Part shown: positions 44,604 through 56,621 of the stretch, piece after piece
Layout of the letters: each line of letters starts with the position of its first letter
Numbering within the stretch: position 1 is the stretch's first letter
Source of the DNA: Dracaena cambodiana
Taxonomy: Eukaryota; Streptophyta; Magnoliopsida; Asparagales; Asparagaceae
Assembly (NCBI GenBank): GCA_036321105.1
Contig: JAYEPQ010000007.1
Location: 16,070,073 to 16,134,072 of the forward strand
DNA: 64,000 bases
Reading direction: 5' to 3'
Program-made: the position numbers and the translations under genes
Notes under the pieces: model-generated
What the model was told of the DNA's origin: nothing
The model's database searches: none
Seen by the model: the letters and a program-made list of their open reading frames with translations, nothing else

Positions 44604-45282
44604 TGTTCGTCGCAAAATTTTTACTTCCTTCCATTGAATACAACTTAGATTACAATGAAAGTGAACAAAAAAAGAACAAACGAGAGGATTTATAATCTAT
44701 CGCTCTCTTTTACAATAATATCGTGGGATATATGCGGCGATGGGATCTAACTATTAGCTTCTTTGGAAGATCTGACGACGATGGTCTTCTTGCTCTTGAT
44801 GAAGAAGATGCCGGCCGACTTTTGATGATCTTTTCTGGTCCTAATTCATTCAAGGCTCTCACGCGTAACTCGAACTTCACAAAAACTTCCAAAAGATCCC
44901 CAACATTTCCTCAAGAGGGTATTTATAGTCTTAAGATAATATGAAAGTTTCTATCTAAATAGAATTTGTATTCATCAAGGATTCTAATCAAATATCTTAG
45001 TTTTGATTTAAATCTCCTGATTTAGAGTTCTGATTGGACTTAGCTTGGGTATTTGGATAAGCCCAAATCTTAATCTCAATCAATTTATGATTCTAGTTAT
45101 CTGCTCATACAGAGCTAATCGCATCAAAACTCGGAGCTAAGAAACAAGAACGCAGAGCTATTGATTAGCTCCGCGTTTTGCTCATACGTGGGGCTAAAAA
45201 TAGCCAAACGCGAAGCTATAAAGTTAGCTCCGCGTTCTGTTGTGGAAAACTCCATTTTACTTAGAAATTTTCACTGCCAACA
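44604..45282 (-). mobile_element. R5 5' LTR (679 bp)
   Basis: On the minus strand TGTTGGCAG (45282) to CGAACA (44604). Same length as the R4 LTR and closely similar. U3 GC words 'agctccgcgtt' cluster at 45110-45240. Confidence 0.85.
44920..44928 (-). promoter_or_regulatory. TATA box of R5 LTR
   Basis: CTATAAATA followed by CCC on the minus strand, at the position equivalent to 29828 in R4. Confidence 0.6.
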
Positions 45283-45419
45283 ACGGCGTCTCTCCGGTTT
45301 CGATTGCGAATTCGGGACTGTCTTTGTGCCGCGATAGGTTCTCTTTTGACATCATATGCAGCGAGTTCTGATGGACCAAAATTTGAAAATCTAAGTGGTT
45401 ATTAATGGATCAATGCCTC

Positions 45420-45623
45420 CTAGTCATCCAAAACTATCAGGTCATTCTTTTGTGATTTTGAACATCTTGATCCGACCTTGATCTCGATCACTACCTTCTC
45501 CATTGTCTCTCTAATTTTGTTAATGTCAGATTGAACCACCATCTCCACTTCAGTATTGAAGATTTCTCCCTCTGTAATCGTCAGTCTATTTTCGGAAAAA
45601 ACATGGGATCTTTCCATTGCCAT
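45420..45623 (-). pseudogene. gag: R6 gag N-terminal fragment
   Basis: 68 codons open from ATG 45623, which lies inside the LTR end. Reads FSENRLTITEGEIF across the PBS-like site, then VVQSDINKIRETMEKVVIEI, homologous to R4 VVQSNVERIRSNM. It is cut off downstream by the R5 LTR. This is copy 2 of the start of R1 gag and, unlike copy 1, is not frameshifted at its start. Confidence 0.7.
45565..45583 (-). other. PBS-like site of R6
   Basis: TGACGATTACAGAGGGAGA on the minus strand, aligned to the R5 PBS. It has the same G to A change in TGG as R1. Confidence 0.45.
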
Positions 45624-46675
45624 TGAATTAAAGTAAAATTATAAATTATCAAAATTTCTCTTTTTTCGATTTGATTACAATGAAAAGAAAAGAATAAAAT
45701 AGACAGAAAAGACTTATAGATCATCGCTCTCTTTTTACAAAAGATTTGTGAGATTCGAGACAGTTATGGAGAGTGGTCATTTCCCCTTTGACGATCTGAT
45801 GTCGATGGTTGGAGGCGATGGAGATCTCTTGAGCGTCTCTTCTGATTCTTGAAGGAATCTCGAACGAGAGAGATCTGGCCAAAGGTCTTCTTTTTCTCTG
45901 GCGGTCTTAAGGCTTCAAAGCTCTCGCACGGAGCTTGAATTGCGAAAGGCCAAAAGGTCATTTTGAGTCCCTTTTGAGGAGTATTTATAGGTCTCAAGTT
46001 GTTGAGAGAGTTTCCTTTTAGTTAGAAACAAGATCTAGTTTTCATGTAGAATCAAAATCTCTTTATAATCTTGATGAGATATTCAAATCTTCTCTTTACT
46101 TGATTTACTCCAGATTCATTGAATCAGGTCCTTTTCTGCACCCAAAATCAATTAAACTCAAATTAGAATTTAGTTAGAATTTGTAAAATTATCAAACTCT
46201 AATAGAATTAATTTAAAATCTTTCATCCAAAATTTAATTTGGATTTGATTAGAATTTGGATGAGAGTTAGATTTTGCAAAATAATTCGAGATGAGACCGA
46301 AATATATTATGCACGAGGTCGGGAGTTCATCGTGCGAAACGGGAGGCCGAACGAGGAGAACTGGCGTCCGAGGCCGACGTGGCCAATCCCGGGTGCGAGA
46401 CTGGCGTGTGCGAGGTTGGCCTGGGAGTGCGAGGCTGGTTTGGGAGTGCGAGGCTGGCCTGCGGGTGTGAGGCTGGTAGGTGTGAGGCTGGCCTGGGGGT
46501 GCAAGGCTGGCCTGCGAGTGCGAGACTGGCGAGTGCGAGGCTGGCCTGCGGGCGTGCAATTGGTAGGTGTGAAGCTAGCCTACGGGTGTGAGGCTGGCCT
46601 ACGGGTGTGAGGCCCGCGGGTGCAAGGCAGAATCTCACTGTGCGCGTGGCCGGGCGCGGCGCTGCCAGTCATTCA
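45587..46675 (-). mobile_element. R6 LTR (about 1089 bp), copy of R1 LTR
   Basis: Near-identical to 3036-4120, including the GC-rich 'gcgaggctggcctg' tract (46370-46620) and the TGAATGACTGG start at 46675. Confidence 0.65.
45982..45990 (-). promoter_or_regulatory. TATA box of R6 LTR
   Basis: CTATAAATA on the minus strand, equivalent to 3427-3435. Confidence 0.6.
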
Positions 46676-47554
46676 AAGTAATATTTTATTATTACGATTT
46701 ATTTTGAAATTTGTTATATTAGATTATTTAAGTTTATATAAATAAATAATTGATTTTAAGTTGTCAAATTTGAGTACTTAATATAATTGGTTTTTAACCT
46801 CCTCATAATATATAAATGATTTGGGCTAAAGAAAAAAGATCAAAGTTTACTGTAGAAAGTTGAAGGTAATTATTCATTCCGACAAGTATATTGAATTTTG
46901 GATGAAAAGAATTTAGTGTAATTTATTGGACAGTGTTGTATTCATTAAAGTTAGGGGACTAAAAATAAATCAACTTCAAAAAATGGATATTGAAATAATT
47001 TTGCATATACCGGATAACCGGATACTAACTCCATGGATTAAAATGCTTGACATATATAGCCACTTTGATGAGATCACATAGGGTCACAAACTCTCATGTT
47101 CACCTCGAAAAGGTGAATCAAGTAACCTTTCACGAATCATTTATGAAAAAATTAATTTTGCAACCTTATTTTGGATAACCAGATATTTTGGAATCTAAAT
47201 ACAAATTCCATAGGTTTTATAATTATGAATTGAGTAACAAACTATCTTGTTCACCTTGGGGAGGCGACTTGAGTAGCTTCCCTTGGTCAATTATGAACGA
47301 AAACAATTATGAATTCTGTAACAAATTAATCAGTGAACAAGGGTTATGATTAGCGTTAGGAATAGAATGGAATTAACTGATAATTATGAAACAAGACTAC
47401 CTGCATATTGATATGACAGAGCCGAATGAGACGTACCTTAATGAAACGCATCGTGTGCTTATGCTAGTTAGATCGCTTTTAAGGCTTTCAGGACTTTTTG
47501 CTTCCCATTTCCTGTCTGTTTCTTATATTAATTTCAGAACCTTTGTAATTGGCC

Positions 47555-48198
47555 TATACTAGACTCCGAAAGTGAAGTATATGAGAATCTTGCATCAGGA
47601 ATTTGAACCAATTGTATAAATATCTAATGAATGACGTGCTAACTTATAGTTGAACAATCAACCAAGTGGAAGTCTGGGACCGGAAGAATCTTACAAGACA
47701 AGTCTAATCAGAATTTGTAATAATTCTCTTGCAGGATCTCGGATTTGGTTGCACAGTTCCTGTAACACAGGAAAAGCTTATATATTTGGAAAGTTTCATA
47801 GAACAAAGTTGTATCCTTGCAAATTTTGATATCACCCAAGTCTTTTGCATAAAATTTTTTAATAGTATATGATGGTATACTATACTCCGATAGTGAAATA
47901 TATGAGAATCTTGCATCAGGTATTTGAACCAATTGTATAAATATGTAATAAATGACGTGCTAACTGATAGGTGAACCAATCAACCAAGTGGAGTCTTGGG
48001 ACCGGAAGAATCTTATAAGACGATTCTAATCAGAATCCGTAATAATTCTCTTGCAGGATCTTGGATTTGATTTCACAGTTCCTACAACACAGGACAAGGT
48101 TATATATCTAGAAAGTTTCATAGAACAAAGTTGTATCCTCGCAAATTTCGATATCATATTAGTCTTTTTCACAAAAATCTTGAATAGTCTATGATGGT
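47555..48198 (+). repeat. 322-bp tandem dimer (copy 2)
   Basis: Units from 47555 and 47876, corresponding to 4992-5636. Each again has TTCTCTTGCAG before the DLGFD-type reading frame; here the frames begin DLGFGCTV in the first unit, and the second unit differs by single bases. Confidence 0.5.
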
Positions 48199-48639
48199 AT
48201 AATATTAATGAAGTATATAAAATCGTAGGATGTCTGTGGTAATGAATCTTTTTTACGGAGCTACAGAAAACTGCTAATTGGACCTATACACCTTTAATAA
48301 AGAGCCAAAGGGACCGACATGAGAGTTTTTTATTAGCTAATGCTGTATGTCGATGTTACTCGCCAGTCACTCGGGCTGCTTGAATGGGACAAATCCCACG
48401 GAAAAAAATTAGAGCCAATTTCATCGGTCACCAATCACATCTTATCAGTGTTAAGCAAGGGGGCGTTTTATTTATGGTCAAGATGGTATCTAATTCTGAA
48501 CATATGTTCCAAGTATTATTCAGATACATGTTTTTAGATATTACTATATTTATTCATGTAATATTGTGGTAAATAGATTTAGACATGTGGTACTTATCTA
48601 TATTTGTGCTTTCTATATCTCTCGTCTTTGATTATATGA

Positions 48640-48659
48640 AAAATAATAATAATAATAAT
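48640..48659. repeat. (AAT)n microsatellite
   Basis: About six AAT units within the 245-bp tract specific to copy 2. Confidence 0.85.
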
Positions 48660-48844
48660 GGCTTAGTGCACTCCGGTATTAAGAGTGCCCGCCAGTGACA
48701 CCCTACCTATTACTATTATTTCTTGTTGTATTTGGCATATTTTATTGGATAACTTATACTTTATAGCCCATATATATGATCATGTTATATTATATATATC
48801 ATATACTTCATGATTCATATTATATTATATATATATTATACTTC

Positions 48845-48847
<3 letters not shown>

Positions 48848-48921
<74 letters not shown>
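48848..48921. repeat. (TA)n microsatellite
   Basis: TA run of about 37 units, the counterpart of 5980-6061. Confidence 0.95.
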
Positions 48922-48923
<2 letters not shown>

Positions 48924-49518
48924 TATACTTAATGATTCATGTTATATTATACGTACTATGTACCACACGATTCTTATTATATTTTGGCATATCTTATTTC
49001 TTGATCACATCATACTACATATACTATGTACTGTATAATTTATATTCTATTATGCATATCATATATTTCATGATTCATATGTATACATATTTTACATTGT
49101 TTCTACTAGCACGACACACTAATATGGTCCCTTTAGCCCGGTATGAGATTGGGTTTGTATTTTTGTTAGAATTCTAAACCCTAAGATTATCACACTCCTG
49201 ATCTACTAGTCGAAATAACAGTACCCGAGGAGGAGGACCTAGCTCTCAAGGATCCCTACTTTTAGAAGCAAGTCGAGGGCCAGTATCCCGTTTCTCGTAT
49301 GACCTTCATCCCTTTTGGGCATGTGTCATTTTGGTTTGTATATGCATATGTGTCATATTTCCTACTTCTGTATATTGCTCATGTAGTCAAGTAGAGGGAC
49401 GAAACTAGGAAGTATGATATATATATTTACATATAAGTCAAAATGATAAATATATAAAATAGATGAAGACACTATAAGAAGTTGGCTACTGGCACTCGGC
49501 CTACTCCTGAAAATGAGC

Positions 49519-50740
49519 CTCATTTTGAAAATTTCTTTGTGATGTGCTTATGTCCTTCTAATGCATGTTTTGATGATATTTTTAAGGACTGATATTAATA
49601 GGGGTTTGTAGTTGATTTTAGAAAATGAGATTTGTTATATATGGAGATTGCTAAGGTTATGTCACTTCCATAGCAAGGTGAATTTTTTTATGATCGTTAT
49701 GGGAGTGACTCATCTAGATAACAAACGGGGTCAGGATGATTCATCTGGATGACAGATAAAATCGATGTAATTATTTGAATTATGAATATGTAGATTTTTG
49801 GAGGGTAGAGTTGCGGAAGATTGAACTTTCTATGGATATGTGTGGCCATAACAAGTTGAGTTTCGATGTTTGTTATAAGAGTGACACGTCTAGATAGCAA
49901 ACAGGGTCAGGGTGATTCACCTGAATAACAAATAGAATTGATTTGAGACTCGGGGTGGTGATTCGCCCGGAAAGCAACTAGAGTCAGTGATTTATTTAGG
50001 ATCAATAAACTATAGACAGATGTATGGCTGACATGTCTACAAGGTGATTCGCTTGGAAAGCAGACATAATCAATGATTGGGTCAAAATCAAGGGGTGACT
50101 CGCTTGGAAAGTAGACAGAGCCGGTAATCGGATCAGAATCACAAGACCGTAGATAGAGATATGGCTAATATGCCTACGGGGTGATTCACCTAGAAAGCAG
50201 ACAGAATCAATGATCAGATCAGGATCATGGGGTGACTTGCCTGAAAAGTAAATAAAGTCGATGATCGAGTTAGGATCACAAGACCGTAGACAGAGGTATG
50301 GCTAATATGCTTACAGGGTGATTTGCTTGAAAAGCTGACATAATCAATGATCATATCAGGATCATGGGGTAACTCGCTTGGAAAGCAGACAGAACAGGTG
50401 ATGAGTTATGACTACAAGACTGTAAATAAAGGTATGGCTGACATGCCTACACGGTGATTCACTTGAAAAACTGATAGAATCAATGATCGGATCAAGATTA
50501 TAGGGTGACATGCCTAGAAAGCAGATATAATTAATGATCAGGTTAGGATCATGGGGTGACTCACCTAGAAAGCAGACATAACTGGTGAATGGGTCGGATC
50601 ACAAGATGATTATTGTGGAGAGTTCTGTTTGTGTCGGTCTAGCCATGCTATTCCTTTCAGCATGATGAGTTATCGAGAGTTCTGTTTGGACTTGATGTCA
50701 AACGTTTTCTCTTCCCTTAGCTTTTTGAGTTTTGGGTTAT
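49519..50740 (-). repeat. R7 3'UTR with 137-bp tandem repeat
   Basis: Landmarks at 50013, 50150, 50287 and 50423 (spacing 137, 137, 136) match the R2 array at 9421-9832. A (GT) run lies at 50826-50846, just inside the pol end. Confidence 0.75.
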
Positions 50741-50743
50741 TAG

Positions 50744-53700
50744 TCATCGTACATTTATCCCCGGTACGATAAGGTTGGCAAGTATTTTTGAATTTATCTT
50801 CTCGGTACTCGGTAGTGAAATTATTGCGTGTGTATGTGTGTGTGTGTATATTCGTTTATATATTACATACATTCTTTTTCCTTTTTTTTGTGGAACTATA
50901 TTTTTTATATGTAGTATTTTTTTTTTTAGGAATTTGCTACTGATAGGTATCATCATTCTATCACCGTCTTGGTTGATTAGACGATTGGCTCCATTTGAGT
51001 CGACAACTTTTATCACGAAGGGCCCTTCCCACTTAGGTTCATTCTTCCCTTTGGTCTTGTAAGTCATTATCATTGGTTTTTTAACAGCTAAGACCAAGTC
51101 CCCTTCTTCAAAAGTTCTCCTTCAAAAGTTCTCCGTTTAACTTTCTTGTTGAAGGCCTTTGAAATACGTGCTTGGTACAACTCAATTTGCTATTGCGCCT
51201 TCAACCGCTTCTCATCTAGCATTTTCAGTTCTCAAAACCGTCACCAGTGTTGTTCATATATTATTTCTATAACTAATGCAACTTGCAGAGATGGTATCTG
51301 GATTTCAAGTACCAAGACAACTTAGCATCCATAAACTGAGACAAACGACATAGCCTTTGTTGGAGTTCGGAGTTCGAACTGTGGTTCAATAAGCCCACAG
51401 ACACTCTCATAACTTCTCATCCTAATCACGCTTGCTAGAGGGCATGAATTCTTGAAGAAGCGTGATGATAGTCTCATTGAAGGCCTTGGATAATCCACTT
51501 GCCACCGGATTATATGGTGTCGATGCAATGATCTATCTGAATTTATTACAAAATCACGTGAACCCCCTGGCTAGCAAATTGGGGATCATTATCATGGATA
51601 ATTCACCTGGATACTCCGAAGCGGTATATCACATGGTGTTTGATAAATTTAACAACATCCGTTACCTTCATCTCTTTCATAGGGACGACCTCCACCCATT
51701 TGGAAAAGTAGTCAGTTACGACAAATATAAATCAATGCCCTTTAGATGATGGAGGAGTAATCAGACTGGTGATATCCACGCTCAGGCTTCAAATGGCTAG
51801 CTAGTGACGGAATTATGCAAATATTTTGACAGTTGGTGAACAAATTTGGCCTGTATTTGGCGTATGTGGCAGCGTTTTTGCATAATTTACTGCATCCGTA
51901 ATAATCTTCGGCTAAAAATAGCCAAGTCTTCTTAGACGATTCTAGAGTTTTGGCCCTGGCTGGTTGATCCCACAAATGTCAATATGTGTCTCCTCAACTA
52001 CTTTGTTGGCCTCTTTCTTTGAAAGGTAGCATAGCAAAATATCGTCATGCGATTTTCGGTACAATGTACACAATGCCGCATTGTAGTAGTATTTGGATAT
52101 CTTCTTTTTAATTGAAGCCACCTCTTTAGAGTCTTCTGGCAGTATTTCACACAATGCTTAATCTATTAGAGGGAAGCACCAATTGTGAGGTTCGAGGTTC
52201 AATACAAGTTGGTGGACCTCTTCTTCTTTGAATAGTGTCTTTGGGTGCAAAAGGTCCCGACCTCCTATCAAGATATGTTTACTAGTCCCTGGTGGCATGG
52301 CCAAGGTCACGGCTAGATATCCAAGGGCATCTACATACACATTCTTGTGCCTGCGCACATGACTGATATAGAACCGTTCAAATTTTTTGGCTAGTCTAAT
52401 TGTTGCTTCAAGATAGGGGTGAGATCTTCATGCTTTACCTTATGTTCTCCAGTCATTTAGTTGACAATGAATTCAGAATTTCCATATGCCTCAAGACATT
52501 TCACCCCCAGTCGCCAAGTCATTTGGAGGCCAACAATGAGTGCACTGTATTCTCCTACATTGTTTGTGAATAATTTAGTGAGTGAATATCCCCTATGTAT
52601 TACATGTTTATGGGGACTTATTAACACTAATCCCACTCCAGTTGTAGTTCTTTTTCCCGCACCGTCAAAGAATTATTACCAAGTCTATTTTTCATCAACT
52701 AGATTGGCTTGAGTAACTTTGTCGGTGAAGTCATTGTAGAGTTTTGAGTTCTGGGATATTGGGTATTCTGCAAGAAAGTTTGTAATCTCCTGTCCTTTTA
52801 ATACCCTCTGAGGGAGAAAGTGTATGTCATAAGGCAATAGGAGAAGTGCTCACTTTGCCAATCTCCCATTCAGCGCACTTGGTTTCGTCATAAGTAACTT
52901 CAATAGGTTAAACTGCAAGACAACATGAATTGTTTGTCAAGCTATATAGTGTTGTATTTTCTAAATTGCAAATACTAAAGGCTAGCACTCTTTCTTGATC
53001 GGATTATATCTGTGTTTAGTACCAATCATGGTATGACTTAGATAATAGATGGCCTGCTCTTGATCTTATTTATTGTGTTGGGCCAATAGTGCTCTAAGGG
53101 TATGGTCCATCACTTATACATAGATGAGAAAGGGTTTGCCTGGCACCGGAGCCGCTAGAGCAGTTGGATTAGTAAGATAAATTTTTATGTCGTCAAAGGT
53201 TTACTGGAATGTTTCATCCCAGATGAATGACAACCCTTTCTTCATAAGTCTTGTGAACAGTTGGCAATGCCCTGACAAATTCACAATGAATCATCGAATA
53301 TAAACCAATCTTCCTTGCAACCCTCTATGTTCTTTTAGGTTACAAGGTGTCTGCATTTTTTGAATCGCTTTAATTTTTTCAGGATCAAGGTGGATTCCTT
53401 TCAATGTCACAATGAATTCCAAGAACTTGCCACTGGACTCCCCCATGAAATATTTAGTGGGGTTCATCTTTAGCTGGTGCTTTCTCCTGAGGTCAAGTAT
53501 ACTTCTCAAGTTATTTACGTGATCTTCCTTCTCTTATTTTTGACCCCCAAGTCATCTACGTAACATTCGACAATTTTTTGTAAGTTTTTTCGAAAGATAA
53601 TACTCATTACTCGTTGGTAAATAGCACCAACGTTCTTTAGTCCAAAGAGCATCATCGTATAATAGTATATTCATAGCAGAGTTCTGATGGCTGTATGCTT

Positions 53701-54400
53701 CTCATCTTCGGGGTGCATCCTGATCTGATTGTGTATCCTAAGAAACTATCCATAAAGGATATTCTCTGATACTTGCATGTGTTATTTATCATGACATCAG
53801 TTATTGGCCGTGGAGATTCATCTATAGGGCAGGCGACATTGAGATCTTAAAAATCAATGCATATCCAAATCTTGTCGTTCTTCTTAAGTACAGGGATGAT
53901 GTTTGCCACCCAATTCAGATGTTGTTCTTCGTGAATGAAACCTGAATACATGAGCTTATTCACTTTAACTTTTATCGCTTCCATTAATTTTGTGTGAAAG
54001 TGTCTGTTGTTGTTTTGTTAGCTTAGCTCCTGGCTTGATATTGAGTCGATGGACCGCGACTTTTGAATCCAAGCCCTGCATGTCTTCATAATTCTAAGTG
54101 AAGACGTCAATGTATTCTCTTATTAGAGCCAGTAGATCTTCTTTCTTGGATGAAGTTAGATTCTTATTTATAAAAATGGGCTTTGAATTTTTCTTGATCC
54201 CCATGTTGACTTGGACTACTTTGTCTTCAATATGTGGTTCCCATTGCTCGAACCAAAGGACCCATTGGGCTTCCATCTGTTGGACCCAGGGATCTTCTAG
54301 TGAGGGAGGCAGATCATCGTCTTCTGCATTGAAGCTTGATAAGGTTACGTTTGATATAAGAGCCTGAAATATTGCTCTTGTACTTACGTCTGAATCCCAA
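50744..54400 (-). pseudogene. pol: R7 pol pseudogene (RT, two RNase H domains, integrase)
   Basis: RT from about 54276 (WEPHIEDKVVQVNMG) with YVDD at 53562-53551 and thumb 53509-53291; first RNase H about 53240-52740; second RNase H about 52690-52400; linker 52358-52158; integrase zinc-binding region 52154-51942; core about 51900-51320; C-terminal domain 51097-50744 (KWEGPFVIKVV). The second RNase H reads AYGNSEF and the integrase GLSKAF, the same losses of acidic residues as in R2. Frames change repeatedly. The C-terminal domain carries a small local duplication ('aaagttctcc' twice near 51110). Confidence 0.85.
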
Positions 54401-54779
54401 TACTTGTTTCCCAGCCACCTTCTAGATTAATCGACTGCTCTACTTCTGAGGGCGTGACATAACCCAACCCCCTATAAGTTTTATGGTAATAATCAGAATT
54501 CTTCCCCTTTAGTACAAATTAGCGTAAAGAGTTTCTCCTTCCTTTACCAAAATTTAGGCCTTGCTTAGAAGCTAAGTCATAACCCATCTTCCTTATTATT
54601 TGACAAGAATTTGGTTCATAAAACTCGAACTGTGATGATACTTTGTTATCGCTATCATTACTTATGTTTGGATCGGATGGCGAGTCAACTCTCCCAAATA
54701 TTATGGGATGTTGGTCTGGACTTCGAAGAGGTGCTTCGAAGACAACACCCTTTGAGTCGGCTATTTCTGATCGTGTAGC

Positions 54780-55720
54780 AAGTGGTGACTATATCGATAA
54801 GTAAAAGATCGTCAACGTCTCTAACTCGAATATGATATCTACCTCTGTGCTCATGTAGGAAGGCACAGGATCCGAAGCAATAATAGGCGAATAAGCAAAT
54901 TCTATGTTGTCATTAATGACCCATTTGCCTATCTCATCGGTGGTACTAAGTACATCCAAGCTATCTATATTAATTACAAATGGACTTATTTCAAACTCAA
55001 AATCATCTTCCTCGTCGGGCTCGGGCTCTGAATCTGCTTCATTACTACTGTCATAGCTCTCTTCGGCGGGCTCCTCGGTAGGTTTCATGGATGTCTTGAT
55101 ATAACATGTCGTCCGTGAAGTAATTCTCCAACTCCCTGAATGGTTGCTTTTCTACTATCATTGTATGAACCTCTCCATTTTCATCAAAGTATTTCATGCA
55201 TTGGTGGAGTATTGATGGCACCACCATATTGTCATGGATCCATGGGCATCCAAGCAGGATATTGTACAACCTATCAGCACTAATGGCGCAATGCATGACT
55301 TCTGTTTTTAAGTCTTCAATTTGGCATCGAAGTCGTCTCTTGCCCTAAGGATAACTGCCATTCGTATTAAACCCATAAATGGTGATGCTAGTGGGAGTTA
55401 GCCTACTAACGGAGATGCCCAAAAATTGCATCAACTTTCGAGGGATGATGCTCAATACGGAACCAAGATCAATTTGGATTCGACTCTCCTTGCCTGAACC
55501 CATATATCTTGAATAGTATAGAAGTCTATTGTGCTTCATGTTCATCACCTGCATATCTTCGGATGAAAGTGTTATATATGGGATCTTCCTTGTTGTTTGG
55601 TGATAGTGCGAGCAAGGATCTCCTTCGTCAATAGATGATTCTACATTCTGTGCTAGGAAGGTCTCTGAATTAGCGAGGGCTTCCCTCAGGACATCTCTTG
55701 TTGCTTTCAACAACTATGGA
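54780..55720 (-). pseudogene. R7 protease and acidic spacer
   Basis: 55713-55345 carries KATRDVLREALANSETFLAQ, then the protease core with RIQIDLGSVLSIIPRKLMQFLG and TTIYGF-like TSITIYGFNTNG. 55296-55051 continues YNILLGCPWIHDNMVVPS. 55088-54789 is the acidic spacer (EEPAEESYDSSNEADSEPE). The active-site triplet is DLG, differing from DPG in R5. The frame is broken between the two halves. Confidence 0.75.
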
Positions 55721-56600
55721 AGCTTGTATAGAGTAATTCACGTAGGAATGTTGGCTCATTCGACTAGTACGTCAAACCGAAATGGTACTCTCATTGCCTC
55801 ACTATCCTTTTATGAATCCCTCTGAAAGTGGAGTTCTTTCTGTTTAGCGGGTGGTACTTCAGGCGCTTCTGCAGATTTACTCAATCCGACTACTGAGTAG
55901 TATTTAAGGTAATTCTTTCTGGACTGAGTGTCTAATTGTCTTGCCTCATTCGGATAAGTGGCTATTGCTGTTGTTTTGACTTTGGAGTCTGTAAGTGAGG
56001 TAGTGCCAGATTGGTCTTTTCACCAAGTATGGATATTGTGTTAGAAGTTCGAGTCTTTCCCTTAGCTTTCTTCGAACTAGTTGAAGTAGTCCATTACTCG
56101 TCTTTTAGCAAGTCTGGATATACCCACATAATCTCTCCTTTCTCGGTATAAACTGGAAAGAGTCCTTTCTGCTTCAAATTATGCGGGTCATAGTTCTTTA
56201 CTACCATTTTTCTGCAGGGATCGAAGCTGCGCCAGCCAGAATTTTCAAGGACCCCATGGTAATTGTCGCACATTTGTGGACACCTTTTTCTGTTTATGTC
56301 TCAATTGGATCACCTTTGCATCAATGAGTGTCTGAAGTTTGTCTTTCAGAACATAGCAATTTTTAGTTGGGTATCCAATGTTTTGATGGTAGAGGTAATA
56401 CTTAGGATCATCTATTTTTCAAGCTTCTCTGGCTTCCAATTTTTGAGCAACTTGTGCATCCTCTTTTTATTAAGTAACTGAAAGAACCTGACTGCTTGTT
56501 CATCTTTGAAATCATATGTCCGTTGCGATCTAGAGGAAATTTGATTATTCTGTGACTTTTGGTTTTCAGTGGGTCTTGTAAGCCCGAAAAATTTGGAATT
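55720..56600 (-). pseudogene. gag: R7 gag C-terminal remnant
   Basis: From about 56590 the frame encodes SRSQRTYDFKDEQAVRFFQLLNKKRM, the gag tail before the knuckle; then YYLYHQNIGYPTKNC (first Cys and second His replaced by Tyr); then a linker with stops. It directly follows the PBS, so the N-terminal extension and the whole capsid domain (over 2 kb in R4) are missing. Confidence 0.7.
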
Positions 56601-56618
56601 TCCTTCCTCACATTGCCA
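56601..56618 (-). other. R7 PBS-like site
   Basis: TGGCAATGTGAGGAAGGA on the minus strand, three bases after the LTR end, aligned with the R5 PBS but diverged. The tRNA is unknown. Confidence 0.5.
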
Positions 56619-56621
56619 ATT

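Larger units (their letters stand above)
41070..44640 (-). pseudogene. gag: R5 gag pseudogene
   Basis: Begins about 44636 inside the LTR and reads NKLATTVGEIS through the PBS, with a stop about 25 codons in. 44520-44014 is open, with an Arg-rich segment and SFGQETLAEDG, where R4 has a stop. The 126-bp repeats follow. 43288-42686 has CHCQQLMTAVSAVVDSCCCSKNRVSVF and the ARNYKKLVKG segment. 42497-42219 and 41974-41648 cover the gag domain and its C-terminal part. 41614-40988 has YCLYHRNVGHPTRDC (C-x2-H-x4-H-x4-C knuckle), complete here, then VTANMVTL. It is the best reference in the window for an undamaged knuckle. Confidence 0.85.
29476..45282. repeat. Large inverted repeat formed by R4 and R5
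   Basis: Arms 29476-36253 (plus) and 45282-38222 (minus) match through LTR, gag, protease, RT and part of RNase H. The spacer, 36254-38221, is R4 RNase H to integrase. The right arm is about 280 bp longer, mostly explained by two extra 126-bp repeats. Confidence 0.8.
38222..45282 (-). mobile_element. R5: Ty3/gypsy Tat-lineage element, truncated in RNase H
   Basis: Minus strand from the LTR at 45282 through PBS, gag, protease and RT to the first RNase H, ending at 38222 just after LGALLAQYN. It is the same family as R4. The sequence outside its LTR (45283 onward) is copy 2 of 2731 onward, so R5 inserted into R1/R6-type gag. Confidence 0.85.
46676..49514. other. AT-rich block without recognised gene (copy 2)
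   Basis: Matches 4121-6652. Contains the 322-bp dimer (47555-48198), the extra 245-bp tract with (AAT)n and a (TA)n array. No coding gene recognised. Confidence 0.5.
45283..53772. repeat. Direct large duplication, copy 2
   Basis: Same content and orientation as 2731-13143 without the 2286-bp block. It contains a 245-bp tract (48523-48768, with an AAT repeat) missing from copy 1. The left edge coincides with the R5 LTR, and the homology ends at 53772 only because R3 interrupts copy 1. Confidence 0.85.

Noticed and set aside
29476..45282. R4 and R5 LTRs as the two LTRs of a single element
   Set aside because: They are inverted relative to each other, each is followed by its own PBS and gag, and the flanking five bases differ.
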